DNA of 64,000 bases from Saprospiraceae bacterium (lineage in GTDB: Bacteria; Bacteroidota; Bacteroidia; Chitinophagales; Saprospiraceae), in assembly GCA_020627535.1 (NCBI GenBank), contig JAHDGU010000005.1:175117-239116 (forward strand). Direction: 5' to 3'. Made by a program: the position numbers and the translations under genes. Positions 27,606 through 37,317 of this stretch are shown here, one piece after another. Each line of letters starts with the position of its first letter. Position 1 is the stretch's first letter. Under the pieces are notes generated by a model that did not search any database, was not told the DNA's origin, and was given only the letters and a program-made list of their open reading frames with translations.

Positions 27606-29318
27606 CTAGCTTAGGTGATATTCTGGGTGCAAGAGAAGAGTCCGGAAGAATATCCTGAGCTTGTTATCCACGGATGCTCTTAATTCTTCATTGTCTGGAT
27701 CATCGAGGTAAGCCACATACTCCTCAGTCCAAACGAAGTCTGGCAATCCGGGAAGAAGCGCTGCTTGCAAAAAATCAATTTGATTGTCCTCCATTGCTTT
27801 GGGGCACACAAACTCGACTGATTCACGGATCATATTTTGAGTGCTAATGGCATCTTCATAACCCTCAAGCAGCTTCAAGAAGTCGATCTGTATGGCCAGG
27901 CCATTTTGCGTGAAGCCAACGAGACTCATGATATCGGTAAACAAGATCCTATAGGGTAGAGTGACACCATTGGTCCATGTCCTCTGATAGCCTGGAGCCT
28001 GGTAGTACGCGGACCAGCCCGCCACACTTGGCGGTTGGAAATATTGCTGTTGTATCAATGTGGTGTAGCGGAAGATGGTCAGCCATACTTGGTAGTAGCG
28101 ATTGACGCGTTCCTTGTCGATTTCAATTTCAAACTGGTTGAAGAGATTGGTGACAAAGTCGATGGGGCTCTTGATGATACAGCCACAATTGAGTGGATCA
28201 TAGAAGTGTTCACTCATCAATAAAGTCCGAAGTACCTCTTTCAGATTATAGTCGTGATCTACTAGCAGCTGTGCCAGAGGCTCAATGACCTGCATTTCTT
28301 CTGCGTCATTGATATCGTAGTAGACGAACCACCGGTAGAGCTTGCGCATGATAAATCTTGCGCACTCGGCTTTTTGGAATATGACATCGATGGCATTACG
28401 ATACTCAAGGTCTCCACCATTGCTGATGACATTATTGCCAAATCTATGAGAGAGTGTCTTGTCGGATTCATCATGTCTGCTTCTGACAAAGACTGAATCA
28501 ACCTCTTGGCCAACTCGATCTCGATAGCCTCTAGCGCGCCATCCTGTAAGGATCTTGGAGAATGCGAGCACGTCTTGCTCAGTATAATTTGTATAGTCTC
28601 CTTCTGCTACTTGTGGTCCCTTGCCGATGGTAAAGAGTTCCAGCAGTTCTCGAGCGTAGTTCTCATTTGGTGATTCAACGGAGTTGTCATGTCCGTTAAG
28701 ATATCGGAGCATCATCGGGTCGACCGTCATGAGCTTGGCCAGTTCACGGAAGTTGCCAGTTGCGTTTTCGCGTAGTGTAGTGATGTATTGATAGGCGAAT
28801 TTGGGATCATTGACCACTTGGATCTCTGTGGCAAAATGATTGTGCCAAAAGAGCGTCATTTTTTCTCTGATATTCATCTGACCCTCAAGCATCAGCCCTA
28901 GAGTCCAAGCACTCAAGGAGTTTGTGCGGTGTCCGATTTGTGCAGGGAAATTGATGAGATCATATGGCTCCGTGATCCAGGTTTCACCCAGTGCAGGACT
29001 GTCTGCCGCATCATTAAATACCACTGGCGGCTCGGGCAAGGCGATTTCTTCCAGCAGCTTATCGACAGTCCACTCCATTCCATTGGCTACTGCGAGCTTG
29101 ATTTGATCTTTGCTCACGCCAAATGTCGTTCTTCGCAATAGATGAGCAGCTTGCGCCGCAGTCCACTCTCCAGCATAGGGTTCGATTCCAGTATCTGGTG
29201 GTGGTCGCATCGCTGGAGCAGAAGGGATCTCAGGTAGATCCTGAGCTTCCACTTGGAACTTTTCAAATTCGCTGCGTCCTTCTAGAAGGTCGATGAGTTG
29301 CTCTCTAGTCATTTGCAT
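27606..29318 (-). CDS. DUF1800 protein (copy 1)
   Basis: 570 residues. QAAHLLRRTTFGVSKDQI (about 55-72) is the usual DUF1800 opening. The motif MTLFWHNHFATE (about 155-166), SPNENYARELLELFTIGKG (about 217-235) and ILTGWRARG are conserved. No signal peptide is visible, which is odd for a partner of an exported protein; ATG at 29312 is a slightly shorter alternative start. It is transcribed before the DUF1501 gene. A second pair with the same order lies at 56-60 kb. The 166-bp gap upstream holds the probable promoter and no other gene. Confidence 0.88.
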   Translation of the reverse strand: MQMTREQLIDLLEGRSEFEKFQVEAQDLPEIPSAPAMRPPPDTGIEPYAGEWTAAQAAHLLRRTTFGVSKDQIKLAVANGMEWTVDKLLEEIALPEPPVVFNDAADSPALGETWITEPYDLINFPAQIGHRTNSLSAWTLGLMLEGQMNIREKMTLFWHNHFATEIQVVNDPKFAYQYITTLRENATGNFRELAKLMTVDPMMLRYLNGHDNSVESPNENYARELLELFTIGKGPQVAEGDYTNYTEQDVLAFSKILTGWRARGYRDRVGQEVDSVFVRSRHDESDKTLSHRFGNNVISNGGDLEYRNAIDVIFQKAECARFIMRKLYRWFVYYDINDAEEMQVIEPLAQLLVDHDYNLKEVLRTLLMSEHFYDPLNCGCIIKSPIDFVTNLFNQFEIEIDKERVNRYYQVWLTIFRYTTLIQQQYFQPPSVAGWSAYYQAPGYQRTWTNGVTLPYRILFTDIMSLVGFTQNGLAIQIDFLKLLEGYEDAISTQNMIRESVEFVCPKAMEDNQIDFLQAALLPGLPDFVWTEEYVAYLDDPDNEELRASVDNKLRIFFRTLLLHPEYHLS

Positions 29319-29432
29319 ACGGCTATCTGATGGGTTGATGAAAAGGGCTTATGGACATTTGATGCCTACGAGCATCTTAGGTTTAATTCTAAATTAAATT
29401 TATTCTTTTGACCAATATGTTAATTGGCAAAT

Positions 29433-29460
29433 AAAAAAGGCACACCGCAAAGCGAAGGGC
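29433..29460 (-). terminator. Imperfect intrinsic terminator of the TPR-like gene
   Basis: On the minus strand, GCCCTTCGC and GCGGTGTGC (29460-29440, seven of nine positions paired) enclose a TTT loop and are followed by six T (29438-29433). It lies 25 bp after the stop of the gene ending at 29485. Two mismatches in the stem lower confidence. Confidence 0.5.
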
Positions 29461-29484
29461 TTTTTCATATACAGAATTAGGCTC

Positions 29485-30903
29485 CTAATTTTTAACCCTG
29501 ATGGTCGTGCTCTCCTGTATCCAGCATCCGACATAGTACTTATCGCCCACATTGAGTGTCCTCTGGAAAATGTCCCCCATCGAGGGCATGTACTGAGCAT
29601 ATTGGGCGATATTTTTATTGGCTTCCTCTGCCACACTTGGGTCTATGCGCTTGGCATAGTTCCACTTGTCGATCGCTACCCACGTGACCACCTGACTGTC
29701 AAATCCTCGACCTGGACCACAAAGTGGACCACTCGATGCATAGAGCTTACCTATGAGGATATAGGGCTCGCCCCAGTTGTCTCTGTACTTGGCAGCTTCT
29801 CTGGCATACTTCCTTGCTTTGGGGAAATCTTTGAGATGGCCATAGTAGATCTTGGCTACGAGTAGGGTGTATCTCGCTTTTTTCTCTGTATCAGTGGTAT
29901 TTTCGGCTTCCGCCAAAAAGTACTGTATCGCTTCTGTGTAGCGTCCGTTTTGTAGAGCATCATATGCTGCTGCTAAGTTTTGATTGACGGTGCGACAGTT
30001 GTTTTTGACGGCAGTCAATAGTCTCTGTACAGCTGCGTCTTCTTCCAGACAGCCACCGTACTTCAGTCTGCCAAGCATAGATCTAGACTCGTCACAGTCT
30101 GTACTGTCTGCTGCCCAAATAGGCAGGTACTTATCCTTGAAGTACTCACAGTCATAAAATCCCTTGATGGCTTCGAGGCTTTCTAGTCTACCTGGTGCAT
30201 AGCTTTCAACGATTTGCCATGCTTCGCATTCATCCTCTTCGCAGTTGGCAAGATTGTGATCGATCGCATCCATGATCATCTCCTCATACCCTTGAGTCTT
30301 TTCCATGGAGATCTTATCTGTCAAGAACATCTCGGTCATGAGTCCTGTCATCGGGTTGACCACAAAGGCTGGTACATCCTTGCCATTTGTCCGAAAGGAC
30401 TCATCAAACAGTGCCAGAATTTCCTCATCCTCTACAAAATCTCTGTACTTGTAGTAGCAGTCAAATGCTTTGCGCCCATTCACATAGCAACCTTCTGGGT
30501 AACACTGGGCCATATGGTCGTAGAGCTTCATGATTTCATCGATGTGCTTTTGTTTGGTGATGGAGTCTGATGCTGCTTGAAAAAACCTCTCTTGGAATTT
30601 TATGCCGTCTTCAAAGACAGATTTTCGCTGACCATCCGCACTCGGAGCGATCTCATAGACCTGCTGCCAGTATGGATAGGCACCATCCCAGTCACCATTT
30701 TTGATGTAATCACGGTAGATCACATAACTATCTATAGCCTGTTCACCTTTGCGACTATCACTAAACTTGGCACATGGGTCATCACTGACGAGGGGTTTTT
30801 CAGGTACGACTTCACTAGGGTCTGGATCGGTTGCCTCTTTTGTTGGGGAGGGAGTACATGTGCTAAAGAGCAGTATGGCGAAGATGGTCGTGAGTCTTTT
30901 CAT
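29485..30903 (-). CDS. Exported TPR-like lipoprotein (twin 1)
   Basis: 472 residues. A lipoprotein signal (AILLFSTCTPS) precedes a helical body rich in Tyr/Cys. VIYRDYIKNGDWDGAYPYWQQVYEIAPSADGQRKSVFEDG (about 56-95) looks like a TPR pair. ALQNGRYTEAIQYFLAEAENTTDTEKKARYTLLVAKIYYGHLKDFPKARKYAREAAKYRDNWGEPYILIGKLYA (about 315-390) contains three clear TPR units. It ends in KYYVGCWIQESTTIRVKN. It is a diverged copy of the next gene upstream. TPR proteins of this kind usually scaffold envelope complexes; the partner is unknown. A GGAA-loop mini-hairpin copy lies at 29905-29918. Confidence 0.78.
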   Translation of the reverse strand: MKRLTTIFAILLFSTCTPSPTKEATDPDPSEVVPEKPLVSDDPCAKFSDSRKGEQAIDSYVIYRDYIKNGDWDGAYPYWQQVYEIAPSADGQRKSVFEDGIKFQERFFQAASDSITKQKHIDEIMKLYDHMAQCYPEGCYVNGRKAFDCYYKYRDFVEDEEILALFDESFRTNGKDVPAFVVNPMTGLMTEMFLTDKISMEKTQGYEEMIMDAIDHNLANCEEDECEAWQIVESYAPGRLESLEAIKGFYDCEYFKDKYLPIWAADSTDCDESRSMLGRLKYGGCLEEDAAVQRLLTAVKNNCRTVNQNLAAAYDALQNGRYTEAIQYFLAEAENTTDTEKKARYTLLVAKIYYGHLKDFPKARKYAREAAKYRDNWGEPYILIGKLYASSGPLCGPGRGFDSQVVTWVAIDKWNYAKRIDPSVAEEANKNIAQYAQYMPSMGDIFQRTLNVGDKYYVGCWIQESTTIRVKN

Positions 30904-30921
30904 GTCATCGAATATTCATGG

Positions 30922-30960
30922 TAAAAATAAAAGAGGGGCACGCGATTGCGCTGCCCCTCT
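30922..30960 (-). terminator. Strong intrinsic terminator of the TPR/coaX operon
   Basis: A perfect 9-bp stem, AGAGGGGCA (30932-30940) with TGCCCCTCT (30952-30960), encloses an 11-nt loop. Read on the minus strand it is followed by TTTTATTTTTA. It separates the twin TPR genes, so the one starting at 30903 must have its own promoter. Confidence 0.9.
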
Positions 30961-30993
30961 GCTTTGATTGATATTTTCCTTGCTGAAGAGCCT

Positions 30994-32421
30994 CTACTTG
31001 CCCTTGAGTACTACGCTCTCACCTACCCAGCAGCCTGTGTTGACTCGCTGTCCCTCCGAGATATCACTTCTCATGAAGATGTCTTCCTTGGGAGGGATAT
31101 AGGCAGAGTACTTATTGATGTTCTTCTGAGCTTCAGCTGCTACTTCAGGATCCTTGGCTTTGGCGCTTCTCCACTTATCAAGTGCAGCTAGAATGACGAG
31201 GCCTCTGGAGTAGGCATCTTTGCCACAGCTATTGGATGACTTGGCATACATGTCACCGATCAGCATCTCAGGTCTCCCCCAGCCAGGTCTTAGTTCCATG
31301 GCTTTGCGAGCAGATCTTCTGGCGTCAGAATATTTATTGAGTTTCCGAAACTGGATAGAGGCAATGGAGAAGTGGTAGCTCGCCTGCTTCTGAGGATCTG
31401 TCTCTTGTGAGATGGCTTCATTGTACTTGGTGATAGCACCTTGGAAGTCTCCAGCTTTGTACAGCTTGTTGGCTGCGACTCCAGGATTGTTCGCCTCAAA
31501 TTCTGCCTGTCTCTCAGCGTTGATATCCGCTGCAAGACCTTCATACTTTTTCTGGATCTCTGCCACGAGTGGATCACTGTCCTCACATCCACGCTTTTTG
31601 AGAGTAGCGAAGATGACTTTGAGGTTTTCCAAGTCATCGGGATTTTCTCTGAACTGTGGCTCGTACTTCGCCTTGAAGTACTCACAGTCATATATATCGG
31701 CTTCGATACCTGCCCAGTGACCATTGTTCATAGACTGCTTGGCTTGATCATAGCTTGCAGAGAATCTTTCGTTGTTCTCGATATTGTAGTCGGCGATCTC
31801 ATTGAGCTCCGCGTGGATGCGACGTGCTTCATCTACGTCAATCTTGCCAGATTTGAAAAGATTCACAGCTACATAAGAGTAAGCATCTAGAATCGTGTAC
31901 TCACTGGTATTGCCAGCGAGCTCAGTTGATTTCTTGGCGACCTCGTAGGTCTTGCTCAGTGGTGTACGGAGCTCATAGACCATGTCGTATACATATCTGC
32001 CGAGTACTCTACCAGCTCTATTAGGACCGCAGTCATCACCTGTACATTTAGGTACAGCAATGGCTCCGTTGATATAGCAGTCAGCTGCTTGATTGTAGAG
32101 CATGTCAATTTTTTCTAGGTACATGGCTCTGTTCGCTTCATCAGCTTTGAGCTTGTCCTTGTAGAGTGCAGCACCATCAGTGTAGTGATAAGCTCTGCGA
32201 CCATCTGCAGCCGGAGCAAGCTTATAGGCAGTTTCCCAATGCTCAAAGGCTAGAGCCATGTCTCCGTCCTTCATAGCTTGTCTGTAGATGGTGTGAGCAT
32301 TTTCTGCTTCTTCTTTCGTCGGACTATCAACCCAGGTCTCGCACTGAGCAGATAGGCTTACACTTGCCAGCAATAGGCCTGCGATTGCGACCAAGTACTT
32401 CTGTAGGATAGTAGTCTTCAT
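30994..32421 (-). CDS. Exported TPR-like protein (twin 2)
   Basis: 475 residues from ATG 32421; an ATG three codons earlier (32430) would overlap the upstream gene. A classical signal peptide (LVAIAGLLLASVSLSAQ) is followed by IYRQAMKDGDMALAFEHWETAYKLAPAADGRRAYHYTDGA, colinear with the twin gene downstream. KLYKAGDFQGAITKYNEAISQETDPQKQASYHFSIASIQFRKLNKYSDARRSARKAMELRPGWGRPEMLIGDMYA (about 330-405) holds the TPR units. It ends in GQRVNTGCWVGESVVLKGK. Unlike its twin it has no lipobox. It follows directly the outer-membrane protein gene and may be its periplasmic partner. Confidence 0.8.
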   Translation of the reverse strand: MKTTILQKYLVAIAGLLLASVSLSAQCETWVDSPTKEEAENAHTIYRQAMKDGDMALAFEHWETAYKLAPAADGRRAYHYTDGAALYKDKLKADEANRAMYLEKIDMLYNQAADCYINGAIAVPKCTGDDCGPNRAGRVLGRYVYDMVYELRTPLSKTYEVAKKSTELAGNTSEYTILDAYSYVAVNLFKSGKIDVDEARRIHAELNEIADYNIENNERFSASYDQAKQSMNNGHWAGIEADIYDCEYFKAKYEPQFRENPDDLENLKVIFATLKKRGCEDSDPLVAEIQKKYEGLAADINAERQAEFEANNPGVAANKLYKAGDFQGAITKYNEAISQETDPQKQASYHFSIASIQFRKLNKYSDARRSARKAMELRPGWGRPEMLIGDMYAKSSNSCGKDAYSRGLVILAALDKWRSAKAKDPEVAAEAQKNINKYSAYIPPKEDIFMRSDISEGQRVNTGCWVGESVVLKGK

Positions 32422-32422
32422 A

Positions 32423-33790
32423 TCAATCATATTTTCTTTTCAAGAACCATTTATTGTCATTGAAAGTCATCCCTAGCGTGAATCTCAGATAGCTATCTTC
32501 GATCACAGGAGACTTTACTTTACCATATTCCACTCCGATGCTCACATGTGAAATCTGCTGAGTGTAGAAGACTGGTAGCTCTAGTCCAGCCGTCACGCTC
32601 CAGTAGCTCAATTGTTCGCCGCCGAGTGATCTCGGATCTTCCCCCATATTGAATCCGGCCTGGTAGCCGATACGATTCCAGAAGTTGAGTACATCATCCG
32701 GATCTGGCCGCCATGTACCGCCGACACTCCATCTCCATGAATCACTGAGTGTTTGCGGATCGGATTCGTTTTCGTACTCCGACCATTGTCCGAGTGTAAG
32801 GTTGCTTCCGATCATAAGACGCTGCTGATCCCTATAAGTAATACCGAATGTCGTCTCAGCTCCCAGTTTTCCATTTTCTTTAACATCTACGGCAAATCCA
32901 CCCTCTGCCGTATCCACGATACCCACTCCATGTATCACTCGCTCAAATCTTGAACTCCTCGTGGTAAAATCATTACCAAATCTGCCATGAATACCAAATG
33001 TGATGCTCTTTCTCGGACTTTTCCAAGCTTCAGGATCATCCTCTTCATCATAGATGCCTTTGAGGAGAGGAAGGGTGTACATCACTCCATATCCACTGGT
33101 GAAGCCTTGCAACCGCGAAGAGCTCTCGGATACTGTGATACTGGCTGTCCTGTCGTCACTCAGTGAAACGACCTGATTCCTATCGAGCGTACCAAAAAAG
33201 TAACCCAGATTGACACCCGCAGAGAAGTTTCTATACCTTGCTCCTCCGCTCCACTGTAGGCGGTATGTGCCTCCTTCTCGCACAATGTCTTGGACGATCG
33301 TGCCGACTTGCGGATCAATCTCTGTGAATCTTGTGGATTGCGCTGCTCGTGTGAAGGGCATGAGACTCAATCCCATGCCAGCCCCAAATGACTGTTCCTT
33401 GCGCTCCTCAAGGACATTGATGACATTGCGAAGTGGCATTCCTAGTGATAGATATCTCAGATTACCGTTCCAGACGATCTCATTATCATTGGGCACTTCA
33501 TTCCCGACTGATTGCAACGACGAGCGCTCTGCATACGCGGCAACATTGAAGCTGGTGTATTTCAGATACCCCAATGATGCAGGATTCTGAGCATTCCACT
33601 GGTACTGGTCGTAGTAGCCGGCAGATATCCCGCCCATGTTGCTGCTGTGGACGAAATTTTGATCGAGAAAGTTTCCGATGCCCAGCGATGCAAACGGTGA
33701 GTTGTCATTGGGCTGGGCTTTCGCCCAAATGGCACAAAACACAAAGAATGTCAGTGCAAGGATGAGTTTATAGTTGCTCCAGTAGCGCAT
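32423..33790 (-). CDS. Outer-membrane beta-barrel protein next to coaX
   Basis: About 455 residues from ATG 33790 (an ATG three codons earlier at 33799 is possible). Signal peptide FFVFCAIWAKAQ. The body is a series of alternating amphipathic strands (for example SFNVAAYAERSSL, KSITFGIHGRFGND, LSYWSVTAGLELPVFY, HVSIGVEYGKVKSP, YLRFTLGMTFNDNKW) ending in a C-terminal strand, as in FadL/PorV-like barrels. Its 5' end overlaps coaX by about 23 bp, an arrangement common in Bacteroidota. The cargo is unknown. A GGGC-stem mini-hairpin copy lies at 33715-33730, inside the signal peptide codons. Confidence 0.8.
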   Translation of the reverse strand: MRYWSNYKLILALTFFVFCAIWAKAQPNDNSPFASLGIGNFLDQNFVHSSNMGGISAGYYDQYQWNAQNPASLGYLKYTSFNVAAYAERSSLQSVGNEVPNDNEIVWNGNLRYLSLGMPLRNVINVLEERKEQSFGAGMGLSLMPFTRAAQSTRFTEIDPQVGTIVQDIVREGGTYRLQWSGGARYRNFSAGVNLGYFFGTLDRNQVVSLSDDRTASITVSESSSRLQGFTSGYGVMYTLPLLKGIYDEEDDPEAWKSPRKSITFGIHGRFGNDFTTRSSRFERVIHGVGIVDTAEGGFAVDVKENGKLGAETTFGITYRDQQRLMIGSNLTLGQWSEYENESDPQTLSDSWRWSVGGTWRPDPDDVLNFWNRIGYQAGFNMGEDPRSLGGEQLSYWSVTAGLELPVFYTQQISHVSIGVEYGKVKSPVIEDSYLRFTLGMTFNDNKWFLKRKYD

Positions 33791-34484
33791 TAAGACCATA
33801 GGGTATTAAAAAAGGGTTGACAAATATCTCTCTTTTGAGCTTTTTGCCCAAGTGAGATGCACCGCCGCCGGTCAAGATCGTCTTGAAGCCCGCAGGATAC
33901 ATGGCGTCTAAACGCTCTAGAAATCCTTCTATTTCATACAGGAGCCCGTTCATGGCTCCATTTAACATTGCTTCTTTGGTAGATTTTCCCAACAAGCTTT
34001 CTGAATCTTCCAGATCGAGTAGAGGCAGGCCATCTGTAAAGTGATGCATCGCAAGGAGCCTGAGATTGACTCCTGGTGAGATGTTGCCTCCCTGATAGAT
34101 GTCTTGCTCATCGAGAAAGTCCAGCGTGACACATGTGCCGATATCAATCACACAGCAAGCCTCTTGGGGAAACATCGCTCTAGCACCTAGCACAGCTGCC
34201 AAGCGGTCCTTGCCCAGAGTCTCTGGGGTGTCGTAGCCATTGACAAAAGGAAGAGGCGTGTACTCATTGAGCTCGACATAGAGATCAGTGATATGGTGCA
34301 GACGGTCATATCCCTGAAGATCGCTCACATTGGACACAGCGATGCCGTCATAGTGCTCCGCCTTTGCAATTGCATCCCAGTCGATCTCTTGATGCAGATA
34401 TGTCTCTTGTGTCTGGGCCTCACCGTTGATGTAATCAAGGACCTTGACACGTGTATTTCCGATATCGATGCAGAGATTGTGCAA
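33768..34484 (-). CDS. coaX: Type III pantothenate kinase
   Basis: 238 residues, typical for CoaX (about 245-260). CIDIGNTRVK (residues 5-14) is the ATP phosphate motif; GKDRLAAVLGA, CCVIDIGTCVTLDFLDEQDIYQGGNISPGVNLRLLAMH and ILTGGGASHL are the conserved family blocks. The Asp of VIDIG is the expected catalytic base. It performs the first step of coenzyme A synthesis without needing feedback control by CoA. It follows purH by 6 bp. Confidence 0.93.
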   Translation of the reverse strand: MHNLCIDIGNTRVKVLDYINGEAQTQETYLHQEIDWDAIAKAEHYDGIAVSNVSDLQGYDRLHHITDLYVELNEYTPLPFVNGYDTPETLGKDRLAAVLGARAMFPQEACCVIDIGTCVTLDFLDEQDIYQGGNISPGVNLRLLAMHHFTDGLPLLDLEDSESLLGKSTKEAMLNGAMNGLLYEIEGFLERLDAMYPAGFKTILTGGGASHLGKKLKREIFVNPFLIPYGLNALLEQL

Positions 34485-34490
34485 TCTTGA

Positions 34491-36008
34491 TCAGTGCTTG
34501 AAGTGACGTGTGCCGGTCATATACATGCTCATCCCATTTTCATTGCAGCAGTCAATGCTCTCTTGATCTCGGATGGATCCACCAGGCTGTAGGACGGCAC
34601 TGATCCCGGCTTTCGCAGCGATCTCCACACAGTCCTTGAATGGAAAGAATGCATCTGAAGCCATGACAGCTCCCTTGAGACTAAAGCCGAAGCCCTTAGC
34701 CTTGGTGATCGCCTGCTTGAGCGCATCTACCCGTGATGTCTGACCACATCCCATGCCGATGAGCTGTCCATTCTTCACCAAGGCAATCGTATTGGACTTG
34801 AGATGCTTGGCGCAGACGTTGGCGAAGAGTAGATCATCTATCTCTTGATCACTTGCAGCTTGATTGGTGGCAAGTGTCAAGTCCTTTTTCGTCTCGACTT
34901 TTTGATCATAGCCCTGGACGATGACACCATTGAGCAGCTGCTTGAAGCTGTACTTGGATAAGTGAGGAGTCTTGAGATCTAGGATGATGCGGTTTTTCTT
35001 TTTCTTGAGGATAGTCAAGGCCTCTTCCTCGTATCCTGGTGCGATCACGACCTCGAAGAAGATCTCATTCATTGCCGTAGCAGTTGGAACATCCACTTTT
35101 TTATTGACGACAAAGATGCCTCCAAATGCTGATACAGGATCTCCAGCCAAAGCCGCTTTCCAAGCATCAGCCAACTGATCTCTCACGGCGACACCGCAGC
35201 TGTTGGTGTGTTTGAGGATCGCAGAGGCCGGTTGGCCATCCCATAGCTCTGCGATGAGCCTGATGGCTGCATCGATATCGACCAGGTTATTATAAGAGAT
35301 AGCTTTCCCGTGCAACTGATCGAAGACTTCAGTCATCTCACCATGATAACTTGCTTCTTGATGAGGATTTTCACCGTATCGCAATGGAGTTTTTGGGCGA
35401 AAGCCCGCTCTGAACTCCTCCGTATCACCGATCTGCCCATCGAGATAATTGACAATTGCTAGATCTTGTCTCGTAGACTCTAGGAATGCTTTGCGCGCAT
35501 AGCTCTGGCGAGTCTGCAAGTCTGTCTCAGCTCCTTGATCCAGAATCTCCTCAAGGGCAGTATACTGATCTTGACTGCTGATGACCAAGACACTCTCGTA
35601 GTTTTTGGCGGCGGCTCTGATCAAACTGATCCCGCCGATATCAATCTTCTCGATGATCTGCTGATGGTCGTCAAGCTCAGCGACAGTCTTTGCGAATGGA
35701 TAGAGATCCACGATCACCAAGTCTATGGGGACGATGTCATGCTGCCCCAGTTGAGATAGGTGATCATCTGTCCTCCTTGCAAGGATGCCTCCAAAGACAG
35801 CGGGATGAAGCGTCTTGACACGGCCGTCAAGGATAGATGGATATCCAGTGATACCTTCTACAGCTTGCACTTTGACACCCTTTGACTCGATATAAGACTG
35901 TGTGCCTCCCGTGCTGAGGATGTTGATGTTGTGCGATTGAAGGAGATCAATGATCCTGTCTAGACCCTGCTTGTGGTAGACAGAGATGAGTGCATTGCGA
36001 ATGGTCAT
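34491..36008 (-). CDS. purH: Bifunctional AICAR transformylase / IMP cyclohydrolase
   Basis: 505 residues from ATG 36008, which gives the usual PurH start TIRNALISVYHKQGL; open codons further upstream run into the divergent gene and are not expected to be translated. The N-terminal IMP cyclohydrolase domain shows STGGTQSYIE and GYPSILDGRVKTLHPAVFGGIL. The transformylase domain shows the catalytic Lys-His pair in ILKHTNSCGVA, then SAFGGIF and ASDAFFPFKDCVE. It carries out the last two steps of IMP synthesis. A GGGC-stem mini-hairpin copy lies at 35391-35406. Confidence 0.96.
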   Translation of the reverse strand: MTIRNALISVYHKQGLDRIIDLLQSHNINILSTGGTQSYIESKGVKVQAVEGITGYPSILDGRVKTLHPAVFGGILARRTDDHLSQLGQHDIVPIDLVIVDLYPFAKTVAELDDHQQIIEKIDIGGISLIRAAAKNYESVLVISSQDQYTALEEILDQGAETDLQTRQSYARKAFLESTRQDLAIVNYLDGQIGDTEEFRAGFRPKTPLRYGENPHQEASYHGEMTEVFDQLHGKAISYNNLVDIDAAIRLIAELWDGQPASAILKHTNSCGVAVRDQLADAWKAALAGDPVSAFGGIFVVNKKVDVPTATAMNEIFFEVVIAPGYEEEALTILKKKKNRIILDLKTPHLSKYSFKQLLNGVIVQGYDQKVETKKDLTLATNQAASDQEIDDLLFANVCAKHLKSNTIALVKNGQLIGMGCGQTSRVDALKQAITKAKGFGFSLKGAVMASDAFFPFKDCVEIAAKAGISAVLQPGGSIRDQESIDCCNENGMSMYMTGTRHFKH

Positions 36009-36078
36009 ATTAGCTTGGCTCGATGTGAGGCGCAAAGGTAATGCTGTGACCTCTGAGCCTCTGTATCTTTGCAGCCCT

Positions 36079-37317
36079 ATGATCGAATTCCATCGAAGAG
36101 TATTATCCAATGGTCTGAGAGTCCTTGTCCACGAGGATCTTGGCTCGCCGATGTGTGCCGTCAATGTGCTTTATCAGGTAGGCTCGCGCGACGAGGATGA
36201 AAATCGTACGGGATTTGCCCATCTCTTTGAGCACCTCATGTTTGGCGGGTCCAAAAACGCTCCAAGCTTTGATGAACCCTTGCAGAATGCTGGAGGGGAC
36301 AACAATGCTTTTACCAATAGCGACTTCACCAATTTTTATGATGTCATCCCAGCAGAAAATGTCGAGACTGCACTATGGCTTGAAGCGGATCGGATGCAAG
36401 ATCTGATCATATCGTCTGAAGCCCTAGAGGTCCAGCGCAAGGTCGTGCTAGAAGAGTATGCCGAGACCTGTCTCAATCCGCCATTTGGCTTGACCTGGCA
36501 TCATCTTTCGGGTATGGTCTATGAGAAGCATCCATATCGCTGGCCTACGATCGGATTGCGGCGAGAGCATATTGCTGACGCCAGTCTTGACGATGTGGCC
36601 AAGTTTTTTAATCAGTGGTATGGTCCCAACAATGCGGTTATTTGTTTGGCAGGTGGACTGGAGGCTGACAAGGCATTTTCGCTCGTGGAGAAGTACTTTG
36701 GTGATATCGGCCAAAGAACATTTGCGCGAAAACGCTATCCTCAAGACTCAGTGCAGAATGCCGTCAAAGTGCATCATAGTGATCGTGAAGCACCGATAGA
36801 TGCGCTGTATCTCGCATTTAGAGGTGTGGCAAAGTCGGATCCTGACTTTTATGCCATGGATCTACTGTCTGATGTTTTTTCTGGAGGAAGAAGTGCAAGA
36901 TTCTTCAAGAATCTGGTACAGGGCCAGCGTATCTTGAGTAGTGCTGATGCATACATCTCAGGGACGGTTGATCCAGGTATGTTCGTGATAGAAGCCAAGC
37001 CAAGTGAAGGCGTGAGTCTCGAGCAAGCGGAGAAGGCAATCTGGCAAGAAATCGATACGCTACTGCAGGATGGACTGGATGATGGAGAGCTGCAAAGACA
37101 GGTCAATAAGGTAGAAAGTCAGCTCAAATTCAGTGAGATCAGCAATCTGCACAAGGCCATGAGCCTATGCTTCCATGAGTCTATGGGAGACGCGAATGAG
37201 ATTAATCAAGAGATGGCCAAATACCACAATGTGAGTGCTGATTCCATGCTCAATCTAGGTGCAAGGCTCTTACAAGAGAATAGTTGTAGCAAACTCTACT
37301 ATCACAAGAAGATATGA
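36079..37317 (+). CDS. M16-family zinc peptidase
   Basis: 412 residues from ATG 36079, which starts the domain at IEFHRRVLSNGLRVLVHEDLGSP as usual. The inverted zinc motif HxxEH is FAHLFEHLMFGG (about 49-60), with the third ligand in VVLEEYAE about 75 residues later. This is the active half of the M16 fold; the second half lacks zinc residues, as in two-domain M16B peptidases. No signal peptide is visible. It diverges from purH with only 70 bp between starts, so the two promoters must overlap. Confidence 0.92.
   Translation: MIEFHRRVLSNGLRVLVHEDLGSPMCAVNVLYQVGSRDEDENRTGFAHLFEHLMFGGSKNAPSFDEPLQNAGGDNNAFTNSDFTNFYDVIPAENVETALWLEADRMQDLIISSEALEVQRKVVLEEYAETCLNPPFGLTWHHLSGMVYEKHPYRWPTIGLRREHIADASLDDVAKFFNQWYGPNNAVICLAGGLEADKAFSLVEKYFGDIGQRTFARKRYPQDSVQNAVKVHHSDREAPIDALYLAFRGVAKSDPDFYAMDLLSDVFSGGRSARFFKNLVQGQRILSSADAYISGTVDPGMFVIEAKPSEGVSLEQAEKAIWQEIDTLLQDGLDDGELQRQVNKVESQLKFSEISNLHKAMSLCFHESMGDANEINQEMAKYHNVSADSMLNLGARLLQENSCSKLYYHKKI

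Noticed and set aside
29160..29200. GGTTCGATTCC resembling a tRNA T-arm
   Set aside because: It lies inside the DUF1800 coding sequence and no acceptor or anticodon arms can be drawn around it.
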